A stretch of DNA of 64,000 bases from Chryseobacterium soli (GTDB lineage: Bacteria; Bacteroidota; Bacteroidia; Flavobacteriales; Weeksellaceae). The position numbers were made by a program, and so were the translations under genes. Under the pieces are notes generated by a model that was not told the DNA's origin, ran no database searches, and saw nothing but the letters and a program-made list of their open reading frames with translations. Positions 44,104-54,052 of the stretch are shown in pieces (position 1 is the first letter of the stretch; the number at the start of each line of letters is the position of its first letter). Location: contig NZ_JPRH01000006.1 of assembly GCF_000737705.1 (NCBI RefSeq), positions 124,001-188,000 of the forward strand. Reading direction: 5' to 3'.

Positions 44104-46332
44104 ATGAGAACGTCATTACTAATTGGAGCTCTATTTTTCACAGGATTTGTTTTCGCACAAGAAAAGAAAACGGATACGCTGAAAGTAAAAAGCATAGAAG
44201 GGATCACTTTGAAAAAGCAGGTTTTCAAAAAACAGAGTGACCGTTTTATTTATGATGTTGCCGCATCTCCTATTGCTAAGGGAACCAATACTTTTAATCT
44301 TTTACAGCAAACTCCTATGATTTCAAGTATTGATGGGAAAACCTTAAAAATAATGGGGAAATCTGATGCAGTGATCTACATCAACAGCAAGAAAACCAAT
44401 ATGGATGCTGAGGCATTGATAGAGATGCTGAAAAATACGCCTTCCGAAGATATTCAGAAAATTGAAGTGATCACGGTTCCCGGAAGTGAGTTTCAGGTAG
44501 AATCTACCGAAGGTGTAATAAACATCATAATGAAAAAAAGTAAGAACAATGGGTATAACGGAACATTGAAAGTACTGGATGAACAGGGATATTTTAATAA
44601 TCCATCGGGAGGACTTTCATTGAATGTAAGAAAAAATAAATGGGCTTTCAACACCAATTTCAATATGGGAAGCTGGAAAGAAAAAGAAAAATACACTCTT
44701 TCCAACGGTGATGCAACCTTCAGAAATGAATCATACGGGATGAATACCGATCCTAACAGAAACTATGGTGGTGTGGTAAACATCGACTATGAGATTAATA
44801 AAAAGCAAAGCCTGGGACTTACTTATAACATGAGATATAATAAAAGTTTTAACTCAGTGTTGGACGTTACCAACTGGCAGGATGGTGTTTTGCAAAACAG
44901 AACCGTAAACACGGAAAATGCACAAACAAGAAATCATTCTTTCAATCTTAATTATGAAATAAAAACAGATTCTTTAGGCAGTAAACTGACTTCGAATGTT
45001 TCTTATTTATGGTTCAACAGGGATAAAGTAAGTTCTAATGAAACTTTCCCAATCAGTATCGAAAGTCAGTATGGTGCTATCAGACAATCCGTTCCTCAGA
45101 TTATTAATAATTATGCTGCTAATATTGATTATATCCAGAAAACAGCGAAGGGAAATTCATGGTTAATGGGAATCAGCTATAACCATACGAATACGGATAA
45201 TGATGCTAAACAGGATGTTTTTGCGGATGGTAATTTTGTAAGTGACATCAGCCAGACGAATCATTTTATTTACAAGGAAAATATTTTAGGCGCTTATATT
45301 ACTTATGAAAAAAAGTTTAATGAAAAACTATCCGGTAAAATCGGAACCCGATATGAGATGACCAAAAGTACCGGAGAGATTTTAGGAAAAACCGATTTCG
45401 ACAGAAATTATAATAATCTGCTTCCTTATCTTAATCTTAATTACGTAATCAATGCAGATAACAGCATCAGCTATACTTTTTCCAGCAGAATCAGAAGACC
45501 AAGATTCTGGGAGCTGAATCCTTCAAGAACATATTTTACACCTGAGAATTACACTCAGAATAATCCGTTCATCCTGGCTTCGAAACATTATAATCAGGAA
45601 ATCAGTTATATGTTTAAAAGCGCTTTCTATGCCAATCTCAGCTTCAATTACGCACAGGATGCTTCCAGCCAGCTTCCTTTGCAGGGAACTTTATCCAAAC
45701 AAGGTGAGGATGAGCATGGAAACCCAATCATCATTACCACAAAATTCTTAAGGTACATCAGAACGAATTATGGTATCAATAAGCAACTGGGTCTGACTGT
45801 CGGAATGAACAAATCCTGGATGAAAGAGATCTGGACTACCAACTACTCTGTAAATGTAGCATATAGAATGTTTTCCGGTACGGTAAGTGAGGATCCTACT
45901 TCCAGACCTGCAGCGGGAACTACGGAAACTCTTATTCCTTATACAATCGATGTTAAAAATTTCAATTTTTTTGCCCAGTTCAACAACAGTATCCGTCTTT
46001 CTTCCCAAAAAGACTGGTTTTTGGGAGTCAATTATTTTTACGCCGGAAAAAACCAGGTGGAGATTGGAGAATCTGGAATACAGCAAAGCTTAGACCTCAG
46101 CATAAAAAAGATCTCAGGCAACTGGACTTTCTTAGTTGAAGTGTATGATGTATTTAATCAAAACTATGACAGGCTTACCGGTATACAGCCTAACGGAAGC
46201 TATAATAACATTACCACTTTTGGGTACAGAAGAATAATAAGCGCAGGTGCTACTTATAACTTCGGAAATCAAAAATTAAAAAAAGCAAGAGAGATGAAAT
46301 CAGCGAATGACGCTGTAAAATCAAGAACTTAA
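44104..46332 (+). CDS. Outer-membrane beta-barrel receptor, TonB-dependent type (paralogue 1)
   Basis: A 742-residue outer-membrane protein of the OMP_b-brl_3/TonB-dependent receptor-like group. The signal peptide is 1-19 (GFVFAQ). A short N-terminal part leads into a plug-like region around residues 50-145 (VIYINSKKTNMDAEALIEML, EKIEVITVPGSEF), and then a long barrel of alternating Tyr/Asn-rich strands to an aromatic end (TYNFGNQKLKK). The usual CarboxypepD_reg domain is missing. The substrate is unknown; peptide, siderophore or glycan are options. It is 48 bases from a close paralogue. Confidence 0.85.
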   Translation: MRTSLLIGALFFTGFVFAQEKKTDTLKVKSIEGITLKKQVFKKQSDRFIYDVAASPIAKGTNTFNLLQQTPMISSIDGKTLKIMGKSDAVIYINSKKTNMDAEALIEMLKNTPSEDIQKIEVITVPGSEFQVESTEGVINIIMKKSKNNGYNGTLKVLDEQGYFNNPSGGLSLNVRKNKWAFNTNFNMGSWKEKEKYTLSNGDATFRNESYGMNTDPNRNYGGVVNIDYEINKKQSLGLTYNMRYNKSFNSVLDVTNWQDGVLQNRTVNTENAQTRNHSFNLNYEIKTDSLGSKLTSNVSYLWFNRDKVSSNETFPISIESQYGAIRQSVPQIINNYAANIDYIQKTAKGNSWLMGISYNHTNTDNDAKQDVFADGNFVSDISQTNHFIYKENILGAYITYEKKFNEKLSGKIGTRYEMTKSTGEILGKTDFDRNYNNLLPYLNLNYVINADNSISYTFSSRIRRPRFWELNPSRTYFTPENYTQNNPFILASKHYNQEISYMFKSAFYANLSFNYAQDASSQLPLQGTLSKQGEDEHGNPIIITTKFLRYIRTNYGINKQLGLTVGMNKSWMKEIWTTNYSVNVAYRMFSGTVSEDPTSRPAAGTTETLIPYTIDVKNFNFFAQFNNSIRLSSQKDWFLGVNYFYAGKNQVEIGESGIQQSLDLSIKKISGNWTFLVEVYDVFNQNYDRLTGIQPNGSYNNITTFGYRRIISAGATYNFGNQKLKKAREMKSANDAVKSRT

Positions 46333-46380
46333 AAAATCAAATATTACGCATACAAGTTATTTCAACTAAAAAATAAAATC

Positions 46381-48639
46381 ATGAAAACGCCACTACTCAT
46401 CGCCGCCATATTTTTCACAGGATTCGCCTTTGCACAGGAAAAGAAACAGGATACTATTAAAACTAAAAGTATCGAGGAAGTTACGATCAAAAAACAGGTA
46501 TTCAAAAAACAAAGCGACCGTTTTGTATATGATGTTGCCGCTTCTCCAGTAGCCAAGGGAAATACTACTTTTGATTTATTAAAGCAAACTCCCCTGCTTT
46601 CTTCTACTGACGACAAAACATTAAAAATTGCCGGAAAGAATAATGCGCTGATCTACATCAACGGAAGAAAAACCAACATGGATGCAGATTCTCTGGTTCA
46701 GCTTCTTAAAAGCACTCCTGCCGAAAATATCCAAAAAATTGAAGTAATCACAGTTCCAGGGAGTGAATATCAGGTGGAATCTTCAGACGGTATCATCAAT
46801 ATCGTGATGAAGAAAAAAATGAGCGACGGCCTGAGTGGAAACATGAGAATGAGCAATATGCAGAATAAATACAATGGTTCGAGTGCATCTGTATCTATTA
46901 ATTACAGAAAGGACAAATTAGGAATCAGCAGTAATATTTTTGCAGGAGATAACATCCAGGCACAATCTTATGTCCTTAAAAACGGAAATGCTAAATCTTC
47001 CAATGAATCTATTGGTGATATTACAGACCCTAATAAAAACCTGGGTGGATATTTAAATATTGATTATCAATTAACCGATAAGAGTAATCTGGCGCTATCC
47101 TGGAATTCATGGGTGAACAGAAGCTATGATTCAAGAGTAGATTTATTTAATACTATAGTGAGCGACAGCACCCAATATACCTGGTCAAAAAACAGAGAAA
47201 ATGCCCGTTCTTACAACAATTCACTTAACTTAAACTATGAATTGAAGACGGATTCATTGGGAAGTAAGTTGAATCTTAACGCTGCTTATCTTAATTACAG
47301 AAGATTTCAGAATACGGATAATAAAACCTATGGATCCAATATAAGCAGAGATGTACTGGGTTTAAATCAACAAATCATTCAGAATCTTCCACAGATTATT
47401 AATAATTTCTCAGGTACTGTAGATTACATCCAAAAGTTTAAAAATGATTTCACCGTTTCTGTGGGGGGAAACTTTAATAAAACCAAAACTGATAATGACA
47501 CTAAAAATGATACCTTCATATTCAATGCACAGCCTCCTGTAGCCCCAAAACATGATCCGAATCACTTTGTATATGATGAAACGATTTATGGGGTTTATTT
47601 AACACTGGAAAAGAAATTCTCTGATAAATTTTCCGGAAAGGCCGGTGCCCGCTATGAAGTTACGAGCAGTTTAGGAACATCTGATAATACCAATACTCCG
47701 GAAGAATTCCGAAGAATAGACCGAAAGTATAATAACTTCCTGCCTTACGTAAGTTTTAATTATGCATTGAATCAAACTAACAATATTTCTTATGCGTTTT
47801 CTACCAGAATGAGAAGACCCAGCTTCTGGGAGATTAATCCGGTAAGAAATATTTTAACAAATGACAATTACACTCAGAACAATCCATTTGTAAAAGCATC
47901 TTCCACGTATAATCAGGAATTAACCTATATGTATAAAAGCTCATATTTCCTGATTTTAAATCACTCTTTATACAAAGATGTCATCACTCAGGTTCCATTA
48001 CAGGGCTATCCAGTTTCACCAGATGGAAAAGTAGGCACCAACAACGTGCTTCGTTATTTAAGAACAAATTTTGGAAACAAACAGGAAATGTCTGCGATGT
48101 TTGGAATTCAAAAATCATATTTCAAAGAATACTGGACAACGAATTTTAATATCGGGGTACAGCACAATATCAACAACGGTACTTTGGCTGTTGATCCTAC
48201 TACCGGAGACCGTTTCCAGGATATAGACGGTAAACCTGTGGAATATGTTAATAAAACAAAATCTACAAGTATCGTTATTCAAACCAACAATACCATCCGT
48301 TTAGATAAAAAGAAAACATGGTTTGTAGGCGTTAATTACTTCTTTGTAGACAAACAACAGATTGAGCTTGGATTGTTGAAAAACTTAATGAGTCTGGATC
48401 TTAGTCTGAAAAAAGTCTGGAACGAATGGACGTTTGCACTGAATGTAACGGATGTCCTTAGAACCAATATCGTGGAAATTGAAGATTTTCAGGCTAACGG
48501 AAATTACAATTATGTGAAAAATGACCAATTCAACCGGGGAATGACTTTCAGTATTACGTATAACTTTGGAAACCAAAAAGTTAAAAAAGTAAGAGATATT
48601 GAAGGAGCTTCAGATGCTATCAAAAGCAGAACAAGATAA
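46381..48639 (+). CDS. Outer-membrane beta-barrel receptor, TonB-dependent type (paralogue 2)
   Basis: 752 residues, alignable along its length with the preceding gene: same signal peptide type, near-identical residues 25-65 (KKQVFKKQSDRFVYDVAASP), the same plug core VITVPGSEYQVESSDGIINI and the same C-terminus (TYNFGNQKVKKVRDIEGASDA). Barrel loops differ most, as expected of receptors that diverged in ligand after tandem duplication. It shares the upstream promoter and ends at a strong terminator. Confidence 0.85.
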   Translation: MKTPLLIAAIFFTGFAFAQEKKQDTIKTKSIEEVTIKKQVFKKQSDRFVYDVAASPVAKGNTTFDLLKQTPLLSSTDDKTLKIAGKNNALIYINGRKTNMDADSLVQLLKSTPAENIQKIEVITVPGSEYQVESSDGIINIVMKKKMSDGLSGNMRMSNMQNKYNGSSASVSINYRKDKLGISSNIFAGDNIQAQSYVLKNGNAKSSNESIGDITDPNKNLGGYLNIDYQLTDKSNLALSWNSWVNRSYDSRVDLFNTIVSDSTQYTWSKNRENARSYNNSLNLNYELKTDSLGSKLNLNAAYLNYRRFQNTDNKTYGSNISRDVLGLNQQIIQNLPQIINNFSGTVDYIQKFKNDFTVSVGGNFNKTKTDNDTKNDTFIFNAQPPVAPKHDPNHFVYDETIYGVYLTLEKKFSDKFSGKAGARYEVTSSLGTSDNTNTPEEFRRIDRKYNNFLPYVSFNYALNQTNNISYAFSTRMRRPSFWEINPVRNILTNDNYTQNNPFVKASSTYNQELTYMYKSSYFLILNHSLYKDVITQVPLQGYPVSPDGKVGTNNVLRYLRTNFGNKQEMSAMFGIQKSYFKEYWTTNFNIGVQHNINNGTLAVDPTTGDRFQDIDGKPVEYVNKTKSTSIVIQTNNTIRLDKKKTWFVGVNYFFVDKQQIELGLLKNLMSLDLSLKKVWNEWTFALNVTDVLRTNIVEIEDFQANGNYNYVKNDQFNRGMTFSITYNFGNQKVKKVRDIEGASDAIKSRTR

Positions 48640-48662
48640 AAAACAATCGTTTCATATTCAAT

Positions 48663-48670
48663 TATATTTG
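48663..48670 (+). promoter_or_regulatory. -7-like element in front of a terminator
   Basis: TATATTTG, a full TAnnTTTG match. It stands 8 bases before the receptor terminator and 49 bases before the esterase ATG, so transcripts from it would run straight into the hairpin. A second near match, TATCTTTA, lies at 48706-48713. Confidence 0.35.
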
Positions 48671-48677
48671 TACAGAG

Positions 48678-48701
48678 AACCCGCTGATTTATTAGCGGGT
48701 T
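48678..48701 (+). terminator. Strong terminator after the receptor pair
   Basis: An 8-bp GC-rich perfect stem AACCCGCT/AGCGGGTT with 8-base loop, followed by seven T. Confidence 0.9.
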
Positions 48702-48719
48702 TTTTTATCTTTAATACCT

Positions 48720-49592
48720 ATGAAAAAAGGTTTATTGATCGTATTAGCATGCATTAGCACTCTGTTTTTGGTACAGAGCTGCCAAAAGAAGATCCTGAAA
48801 CTTAGCGATCATATCAGTTTTGACAGTGAAAAAAATATTCTTTACGGAAAAGACTCCGAGCAGGTCATGGATTTTTATGTTCCTCATGAAAAAACTACGG
48901 AGAAAAAAGATGTTTTTGTTATACTTCATGGCGGCGGCTGGCGGGGAGGTGATAAATCCCAGCTTACCGTTTTCACACTTGCGATGATGCAGAAATTTCC
49001 GGACATGGTTTTTGCCAACGTCAATTACAGGCTGGCTTCCGAAGCACGGTATGGCATTCCTAACCAAACTGATGATGTAAAAACAGCAATGCTCTATCTG
49101 GAAAAGAGATTACATTATAAGCCAAAATTCATTTTGCTTGGAAACAGCGCAGGTGGGCATTTGTCCATGTTGTATGCCTATCACTTTGATCAGGAGAAGA
49201 AAGTAAAAGCAGTCATTAATATCGTAGGTCCGGCAGATCTTTCAGACTCCGGGTTTAAAAGTTATGAAGATTATGCTTTTGTTGAAAAACATTTAATCGA
49301 TCCTAATATGCTTACTTTAAACAATAAGATAACAGATTTTGCCAGTCCTGTACACTGGATCAATACAACCTCAGCACCTACCCTTTCTTATTACGGAACA
49401 GCAGACCGAGTTGTGCCTTTATCACAGAAATCCATTTTAGATTCAACGTTAAGCAGAAATAATGTTCTTCATGAATCCTGTGAATTCAACGGTGGCCATC
49501 TGGACTGGTCTAAAGAACCTCATGATCAGTTTCTGATCAATACCATCGCTGATTTTTTGAAAAGACTTGATGGCAATAAAAAAACTCATTGA
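48720..49592 (+). CDS. Alpha/beta hydrolase (BD-FAE-like esterase), lipoprotein
   Basis: A 290-residue lipoprotein esterase with a lipobox LVQSC (Cys about 21), then the oxyanion motif HGGGWRGGDK near residue 70, nucleophile GNSAGGHLS near 142, Asp in YYGTADRVVPL and His in FNGGHLDW. The HGGGW signature is shared with carbohydrate and xylan acetylesterases. It is probably anchored in the inner or outer membrane facing the periplasm. It lies behind its own promoter-like elements. Confidence 0.88.
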   Translation: MKKGLLIVLACISTLFLVQSCQKKILKLSDHISFDSEKNILYGKDSEQVMDFYVPHEKTTEKKDVFVILHGGGWRGGDKSQLTVFTLAMMQKFPDMVFANVNYRLASEARYGIPNQTDDVKTAMLYLEKRLHYKPKFILLGNSAGGHLSMLYAYHFDQEKKVKAVINIVGPADLSDSGFKSYEDYAFVEKHLIDPNMLTLNNKITDFASPVHWINTTSAPTLSYYGTADRVVPLSQKSILDSTLSRNNVLHESCEFNGGHLDWSKEPHDQFLINTIADFLKRLDGNKKTH

Positions 49593-49609
49593 AAATCAAT
49601 GAGTTTTTA
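49581..49609. terminator. Bidirectional terminator overlapping the esterase stop codon
   Basis: A 13-bp perfect stem AAAAACTCATTGA/TCAATGAGTTTTT with loop AAA. The left arm includes the TGA stop of the esterase gene, and it faces the convergent GH43 gene. Confidence 0.85.
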
Positions 49610-49657
49610 TGTATTTATATTCTTCTGCAATCAAATATAACAAGGGAATTTTTAAAA

Positions 49658-51418
49658 TTATTCTGATTTTACTACCTCTGTTCTTTCTGAAATTCCATTG
49701 GCATTGAATGCTTCAATCTGGAAGTAATAGGCATCTGTTCGATCGGCACCGGTGAAGAAATATTCATTTTTGCCGTATACCATGATGCTTCCGTATAATT
49801 TATCCGGAGATTTCCCCCAATAGATCATATATCCGTCTGCATCAGGATTTTGCTGCCACTTCATCCAGATGCTTCTTCTTTCCCCATATTTTTTAGGATC
49901 AGCTCTTAACGGAACAAAATTCTCCACTTTTTTAGGTTTTTCACCTTGTCCTTTTCCAAAAACCCTGAAACCGCTTAAGGCAAATTTTCCGGTAGGCATT
50001 TTTAAGTTTTCCATTTTCAGAAATCTTGCCTGTGCCGGTTTTTCCAGTTCCACATAATCGTGCGGAACATCTTTGGTGTTTTTGCTTTTATCAACAATTA
50101 CGCTCCATTTTTTACCATCGTTGGAACCGTATATTTTGTACTGATGCATTTTCCCGAAAGTTTTCCCCATAAACTCAACATCCTGATCGGCATAATTAAT
50201 CTGAATGGCATTGATGGTAGAAACTTCACCAAGATCCGTTTGGAACCACTCACCGGAATTCCCCGTTTTTGCGCTCCAGTAGGTCTTTATATCTTCATCC
50301 ACCGCATAATTGGAGTGATATCCTCCCAAGGTAGACGAAACCTGAACGGGTTTATTATAATTCAGCAGCATCCAACCGGCAAAAAGGCCTTTAGAGAAAT
50401 CTTTTCCCTGGGCGTACTGCGGAAGAAAAGTCGGATAATCTCCATAACTCGTATTGCTGTACATTACATCATCTTTATCAAAACCTGCAGGCCAGATTCC
50501 CAATCTTCTTTCGAAATTATTTTTAGTAGAAATAAAGATCGTCGAAACATGCCACCAGTTCTTGAAATTATCTTCAAACGTTGCTCCATGACCGGCACCT
50601 CTTGCAAAACCTCCCGGCTTATAGGAGAATGGATTGTGCTGCTGGTATTCAAAACCTTCGAGAGGATTTTTACTCACATACACTCCATCGGAATACCCGC
50701 TGAACTCAGTTGCCGGAGCTCCGTACTGCATATAGTATTTTCCGTTGTGCTTCGTCATCCATGCCCCTTCCACGAAAGGCTGCAAAAATACATTATCATT
50801 ATACTCCCCAAATCTTTCCCAGCCATGATCTTCAGGCTTTAATTTTAAGATCGGTTTTACGAAACCTTCCGACTGCAGGGTTTTAACCTTTACTTCAGTT
50901 CCTAACAACGGCCATTCATTACTTGAACCCCAATACAGATACAATTTATTTTTATCTTCATCATAATGAAAAGCCGGATCCCAGGCACCCACTTTTAAGG
51001 TATCTACGGCAATCTTCCAGTCATCTTTTGTAGGATTGGTACTTTTCCAGATCGGAAAATCCTGCTCCCAGGTTGATCCGAATACATACAGCGTATCTTT
51101 CATTGCCCAAACAGCAGGTGCATTAAGGTCATGGATGTATTTTTTATCTCTGAGGAATTTTCTTTTCACAAATTTCCAGTCGAGCATATCATCACTGTAC
51201 CAGTAACCTTCCTGATTGGTTGAAAAAAGGAATAGTTTATTTTTAAAATTAACGATCACTGGATCAGCGGTTGCCCGGTGTTTCCCCTGTTTTGAGAAAA
51301 TTTCGAAAGGCGTGTATCCGTAATCGATATTAATTGGATTACAAAATGTTTTCTGCTGTCCCTGTAAGCCCATTCCAAGGAAAATGGCTACCCAAAAAAA
51401 GTACTTGTACATCTTCAT
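49658..51418 (-). CDS. Glycoside hydrolase family 43-like protein with discoidin and Fn3-like domains
   Basis: A 586-residue secreted protein. Signal peptide 1-20 (GMGLQGQ). Five-bladed propeller of the GH43 type with ATADPVIV (general base Asp), GAWDPAF (second Asp) and EGAWMTKHNGKYYMQYG (acid Glu near 222). An F5/8-type C (discoidin) module about 360-475 has GEWFQTDLGEVSTINAIQINY, and a C-terminal Fn3-like stretch holds WMKWQQNPDADGYMIYWG. It probably trims arabinose or xylose side chains from plant polysaccharide. It is the last gene in a chain with 22 bases to the preceding gene. Why a glycosidase follows polyamine-type genes is unclear. Confidence 0.85.
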   Translation of the reverse strand: MKMYKYFFWVAIFLGMGLQGQQKTFCNPINIDYGYTPFEIFSKQGKHRATADPVIVNFKNKLFLFSTNQEGYWYSDDMLDWKFVKRKFLRDKKYIHDLNAPAVWAMKDTLYVFGSTWEQDFPIWKSTNPTKDDWKIAVDTLKVGAWDPAFHYDEDKNKLYLYWGSSNEWPLLGTEVKVKTLQSEGFVKPILKLKPEDHGWERFGEYNDNVFLQPFVEGAWMTKHNGKYYMQYGAPATEFSGYSDGVYVSKNPLEGFEYQQHNPFSYKPGGFARGAGHGATFEDNFKNWWHVSTIFISTKNNFERRLGIWPAGFDKDDVMYSNTSYGDYPTFLPQYAQGKDFSKGLFAGWMLLNYNKPVQVSSTLGGYHSNYAVDEDIKTYWSAKTGNSGEWFQTDLGEVSTINAIQINYADQDVEFMGKTFGKMHQYKIYGSNDGKKWSVIVDKSKNTKDVPHDYVELEKPAQARFLKMENLKMPTGKFALSGFRVFGKGQGEKPKKVENFVPLRADPKKYGERRSIWMKWQQNPDADGYMIYWGKSPDKLYGSIMVYGKNEYFFTGADRTDAYYFQIEAFNANGISERTEVVKSE

Positions 51419-51440
51419 ATTTTTTGCTTAAGTCACAAAT

Positions 51441-52466
51441 TTACTTAACTTTTTTTGGTTTCCTCCAAATAAAGCCATCTAATAAATAGTGGGTTAGCTG
51501 GGGAACAACCAGCAGCGGAACTACTATCTGAAGCCAACGTCCTGACAGATCCAGATAGAGTGAAAAGTGGTCATTCCAAACAAGAACCTCCCATAACAAC
51601 TCCTCAAAGAAAGCAAATCCTATGATAACCATGATGAATAAAAGAATTCCAAAAGCAGATTTAAAAATTGAAAACCGATGAAAAGAAGGATTTTCTCTAT
51701 GTTTAATTTCCCTGATGTATATCAAAGCAATATAAGGTATTCCGTGCGAAATCACATTTAAAAAAGTAAAGACTACATCATTATTGAAATATACAATTCC
51801 GAAATACCAGGAAAGATATGTTCCGATAATTAAAGCAGTTTTTGGAATATTTATTTTTTGTGAACCGAAAAAACTGTATCCTATTTTTAGAATCCAAAAT
51901 AGCAGGATGAGGCAATATAGCACGGTAGTATAAGGTACATAATCCGGGAGCTTCTGCATCCAGCTGAACTCATTTTCTACAAACCATGTAAAGGCACGGG
52001 GCGTCCTGAACCAATACAGCATCGGATAGATCGTTGCAGAATAGATAGCAAGTGTATCTATTTTCTTGCTCCAATTATTAGGTTCAAGGCGGGCATATAT
52101 TCTCATAAATCCATACTGTTGCCTGATAAAGTGGAAAACAGCAATCAGGGCCAGAACTGACCAAAACGTAAGACTTCCCAATTGATAAAGCAACAAACCT
52201 ATACCCCAGCTTACTGCCGGAATCCCCCAGTACAGGAGTTTTCTATTCTGAATTTCTTCTTTTATAAAATAGGTTTTAAATAATGTAGAATATACATGGG
52301 CAACATCAACGAATACAATAAGAAAAAGCCAGGTATAAAAAGAATAGTCATTTTCCAGATTCTGGATCTGTTGCTGAAAAAGAAAAATGATCAACAGGAT
52401 GATAAAAGGCGGTGAAAGTATAAACCAGCCATCTGTTTTGGCATTATGTATCCAGGGCTGTTTCAT
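51441..52466 (-). CDS. Polytopic membrane protein of unknown function in the polyamine cluster
   Basis: A 341-residue protein with about eight to ten membrane helices (LSPPFIILLIIFLF near the start, ending LTHYLLDGFIWRKPKKVK). There are His residues in and near helices (FVDVAHVYS, IAVFHFIRQQYGFMRIYARL, HGIPYIALIY, LTHYLLD). It starts with WIHNAKTDGW and carries no signal peptide. I recognise no named family. The conserved-looking histidines could bind metal or heme as in membrane desaturase-like proteins, which is speculative. Its ATG overlaps the stop of the flavoprotein gene by four bases (ATGA type). Confidence 0.7.
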   Translation of the reverse strand: MKQPWIHNAKTDGWFILSPPFIILLIIFLFQQQIQNLENDYSFYTWLFLIVFVDVAHVYSTLFKTYFIKEEIQNRKLLYWGIPAVSWGIGLLLYQLGSLTFWSVLALIAVFHFIRQQYGFMRIYARLEPNNWSKKIDTLAIYSATIYPMLYWFRTPRAFTWFVENEFSWMQKLPDYVPYTTVLYCLILLFWILKIGYSFFGSQKINIPKTALIIGTYLSWYFGIVYFNNDVVFTFLNVISHGIPYIALIYIREIKHRENPSFHRFSIFKSAFGILLFIMVIIGFAFFEELLWEVLVWNDHFSLYLDLSGRWLQIVVPLLVVPQLTHYLLDGFIWRKPKKVK

Positions 52467-54052
52467 ATCATTTCTTTTGCGGCTCTGATTCCCTGATAAA
52501 AAGCTTCTTCAAAAATAGAGATCCCTGATAGGTCACTGTGGGCAAAAAATATTTTACCTTCTATCGGTTGTCTGGCCTTTTCTGAATTTTCCCCAAAGAT
52601 TTGTCCCGGCACAGGAGCAATCATTGCATGTCCTATTTTATGAAACTGTATTTCTGTAATAAAATCTTCAATGAGTGGATGGGCTTTTTTAAGATCCGAC
52701 AAAACAAGCTCTCTGAGATGTTTTTCTTTCATATTATAGAGCTTTTTTCTGGCTTTCCGACAATCTGCTGTTGAAAAACTCCGGTAATATGTGATTACCT
52801 TTTCTCCCATCACCAACCCAATATTCTGATGCTGATCATTGATATATCCCAATCCTTCTGAACCATAAATCACATTATCCCATGCCAGTTCTTCATCTCC
52901 TCCGAATTCATTTTTCAGGGTGATGGTGGTCAGAAGCCAGGGAACATAGTTAAAAGATTCTGCTCTTTTCTGATTTAAAATTCGTTCATTCACAAATTGC
53001 GGAGCGGCTAACAGTATTTTTTCAGCAATGATTTTTTTTGTCTTTTTATGAAGGCTATCAAAGCTTAAAACCTCAACTTTATCTTTAATTTCAATTTCAA
53101 AAACTAAATGATTAGGTATATATTTTTCTTTGGTATATTTTGAAAAGTAACTTGTCAGCCTTGCATTTCCCTCCGGCCATGTAAACACATGATCTTTATA
53201 TTTTTCGCTCCAGTTATTTTTTCTTCCTGCAAAATAATGAATCCCGGCCCAGGCAGAAATATACTGAATTCCTAATCCATAGTCATCTTTACAGGAGTAA
53301 TCCAACAGCCAGAGTAATTCTTCTGATTTAAAATTTTGCATAGCCAGCCAGTCTTTAAACAATATTTTTTCAAGTTGCAAAGCATTTTCCACTCTGCTTG
53401 AATCATGAACGGGTATGGCAAACCAATATACTCCGTGATCATCTTTTTTCTGACGGTACTCGTCCATCATTTTAAAAAAACGATCCAGTTCTTTTTGAGT
53501 TTCTGAAGAGATCCCTTTCTGAGGAACAATATCATTCTGCCATGCATTTTTATAAAACAGGCGTTCCTGTTGAGGAAAAGTCATTTGATATTCATCCAAA
53601 ACAGGTTCACCGCTGTCATCATTTCCCGAACAGATTCCAGATTCATTTAAAAACTCGATTATTTCTATATTTTCTTTGTTCGGTAAAGGCAAATAATGAG
53701 CTCCCAAGGGAAACTTCGAAAACGCATTCTGCCCATTTGATGAGTTTCCTCCTAAATGATCTTCCATTTCAAGTAAAAGATAGTCCTTCTCCCCATTTTT
53801 GTTTAAAAACCTGCAAGCTGAAAGTCCAGAGATTCCCCCGCCTACAATGAGGTATTTTGTATGGATTTCTTCTGTAGTTTCCGGAAAATCTTTAGCCCAC
53901 AGTTTATGTCCCAAAACGTGATTTGTTCCTGTAATTTTGAGCAGCATTGATTTTCCCTTCTTCCCACAATACTGCAGAAAAGGGAGTATCAAACTTCCTA
54001 AAAATAAGGTTGTAAGAAAATCTTTTCTACTGTACTTTTCCCCACTCTTCAT
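52463..54052 (-). CDS. FAD-dependent oxidoreductase, amine-oxidase-like, with Tat-like signal
   Basis: A 529-residue flavoprotein. The Rossmann FAD motif is YLIVGGGISGLSACRFL (G71, G73, G76), followed by LLLEMEDHLGGNSS, the GG-doublet loop. The C-terminal FAD segment includes EGKIFFAHSDLSG. The N-terminus reads SRKDFLTTLFLGSLILPFLQYC, a twin-arginine-like signal with Lys in the second position and a Cys ending, so export as a folded, maybe lipid-anchored, enzyme is possible. Placement between spermidine synthase and a membrane protein makes a polyamine or amine oxidase role an attractive inference. It overlaps SpeE by 26 bases. Confidence 0.78.
   Translation of the reverse strand: MKSGEKYSRKDFLTTLFLGSLILPFLQYCGKKGKSMLLKITGTNHVLGHKLWAKDFPETTEEIHTKYLIVGGGISGLSACRFLNKNGEKDYLLLEMEDHLGGNSSNGQNAFSKFPLGAHYLPLPNKENIEIIEFLNESGICSGNDDSGEPVLDEYQMTFPQQERLFYKNAWQNDIVPQKGISSETQKELDRFFKMMDEYRQKKDDHGVYWFAIPVHDSSRVENALQLEKILFKDWLAMQNFKSEELLWLLDYSCKDDYGLGIQYISAWAGIHYFAGRKNNWSEKYKDHVFTWPEGNARLTSYFSKYTKEKYIPNHLVFEIEIKDKVEVLSFDSLHKKTKKIIAEKILLAAPQFVNERILNQKRAESFNYVPWLLTTITLKNEFGGDEELAWDNVIYGSEGLGYINDQHQNIGLVMGEKVITYYRSFSTADCRKARKKLYNMKEKHLRELVLSDLKKAHPLIEDFITEIQFHKIGHAMIAPVPGQIFGENSEKARQPIEGKIFFAHSDLSGISIFEEAFYQGIRAAKEMI

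Noticed and set aside
50060..50842. 260-codon plus-strand frame opposite the GH43 gene
   Set aside because: Shadow frame; the GH43 motifs on the minus strand are intact.
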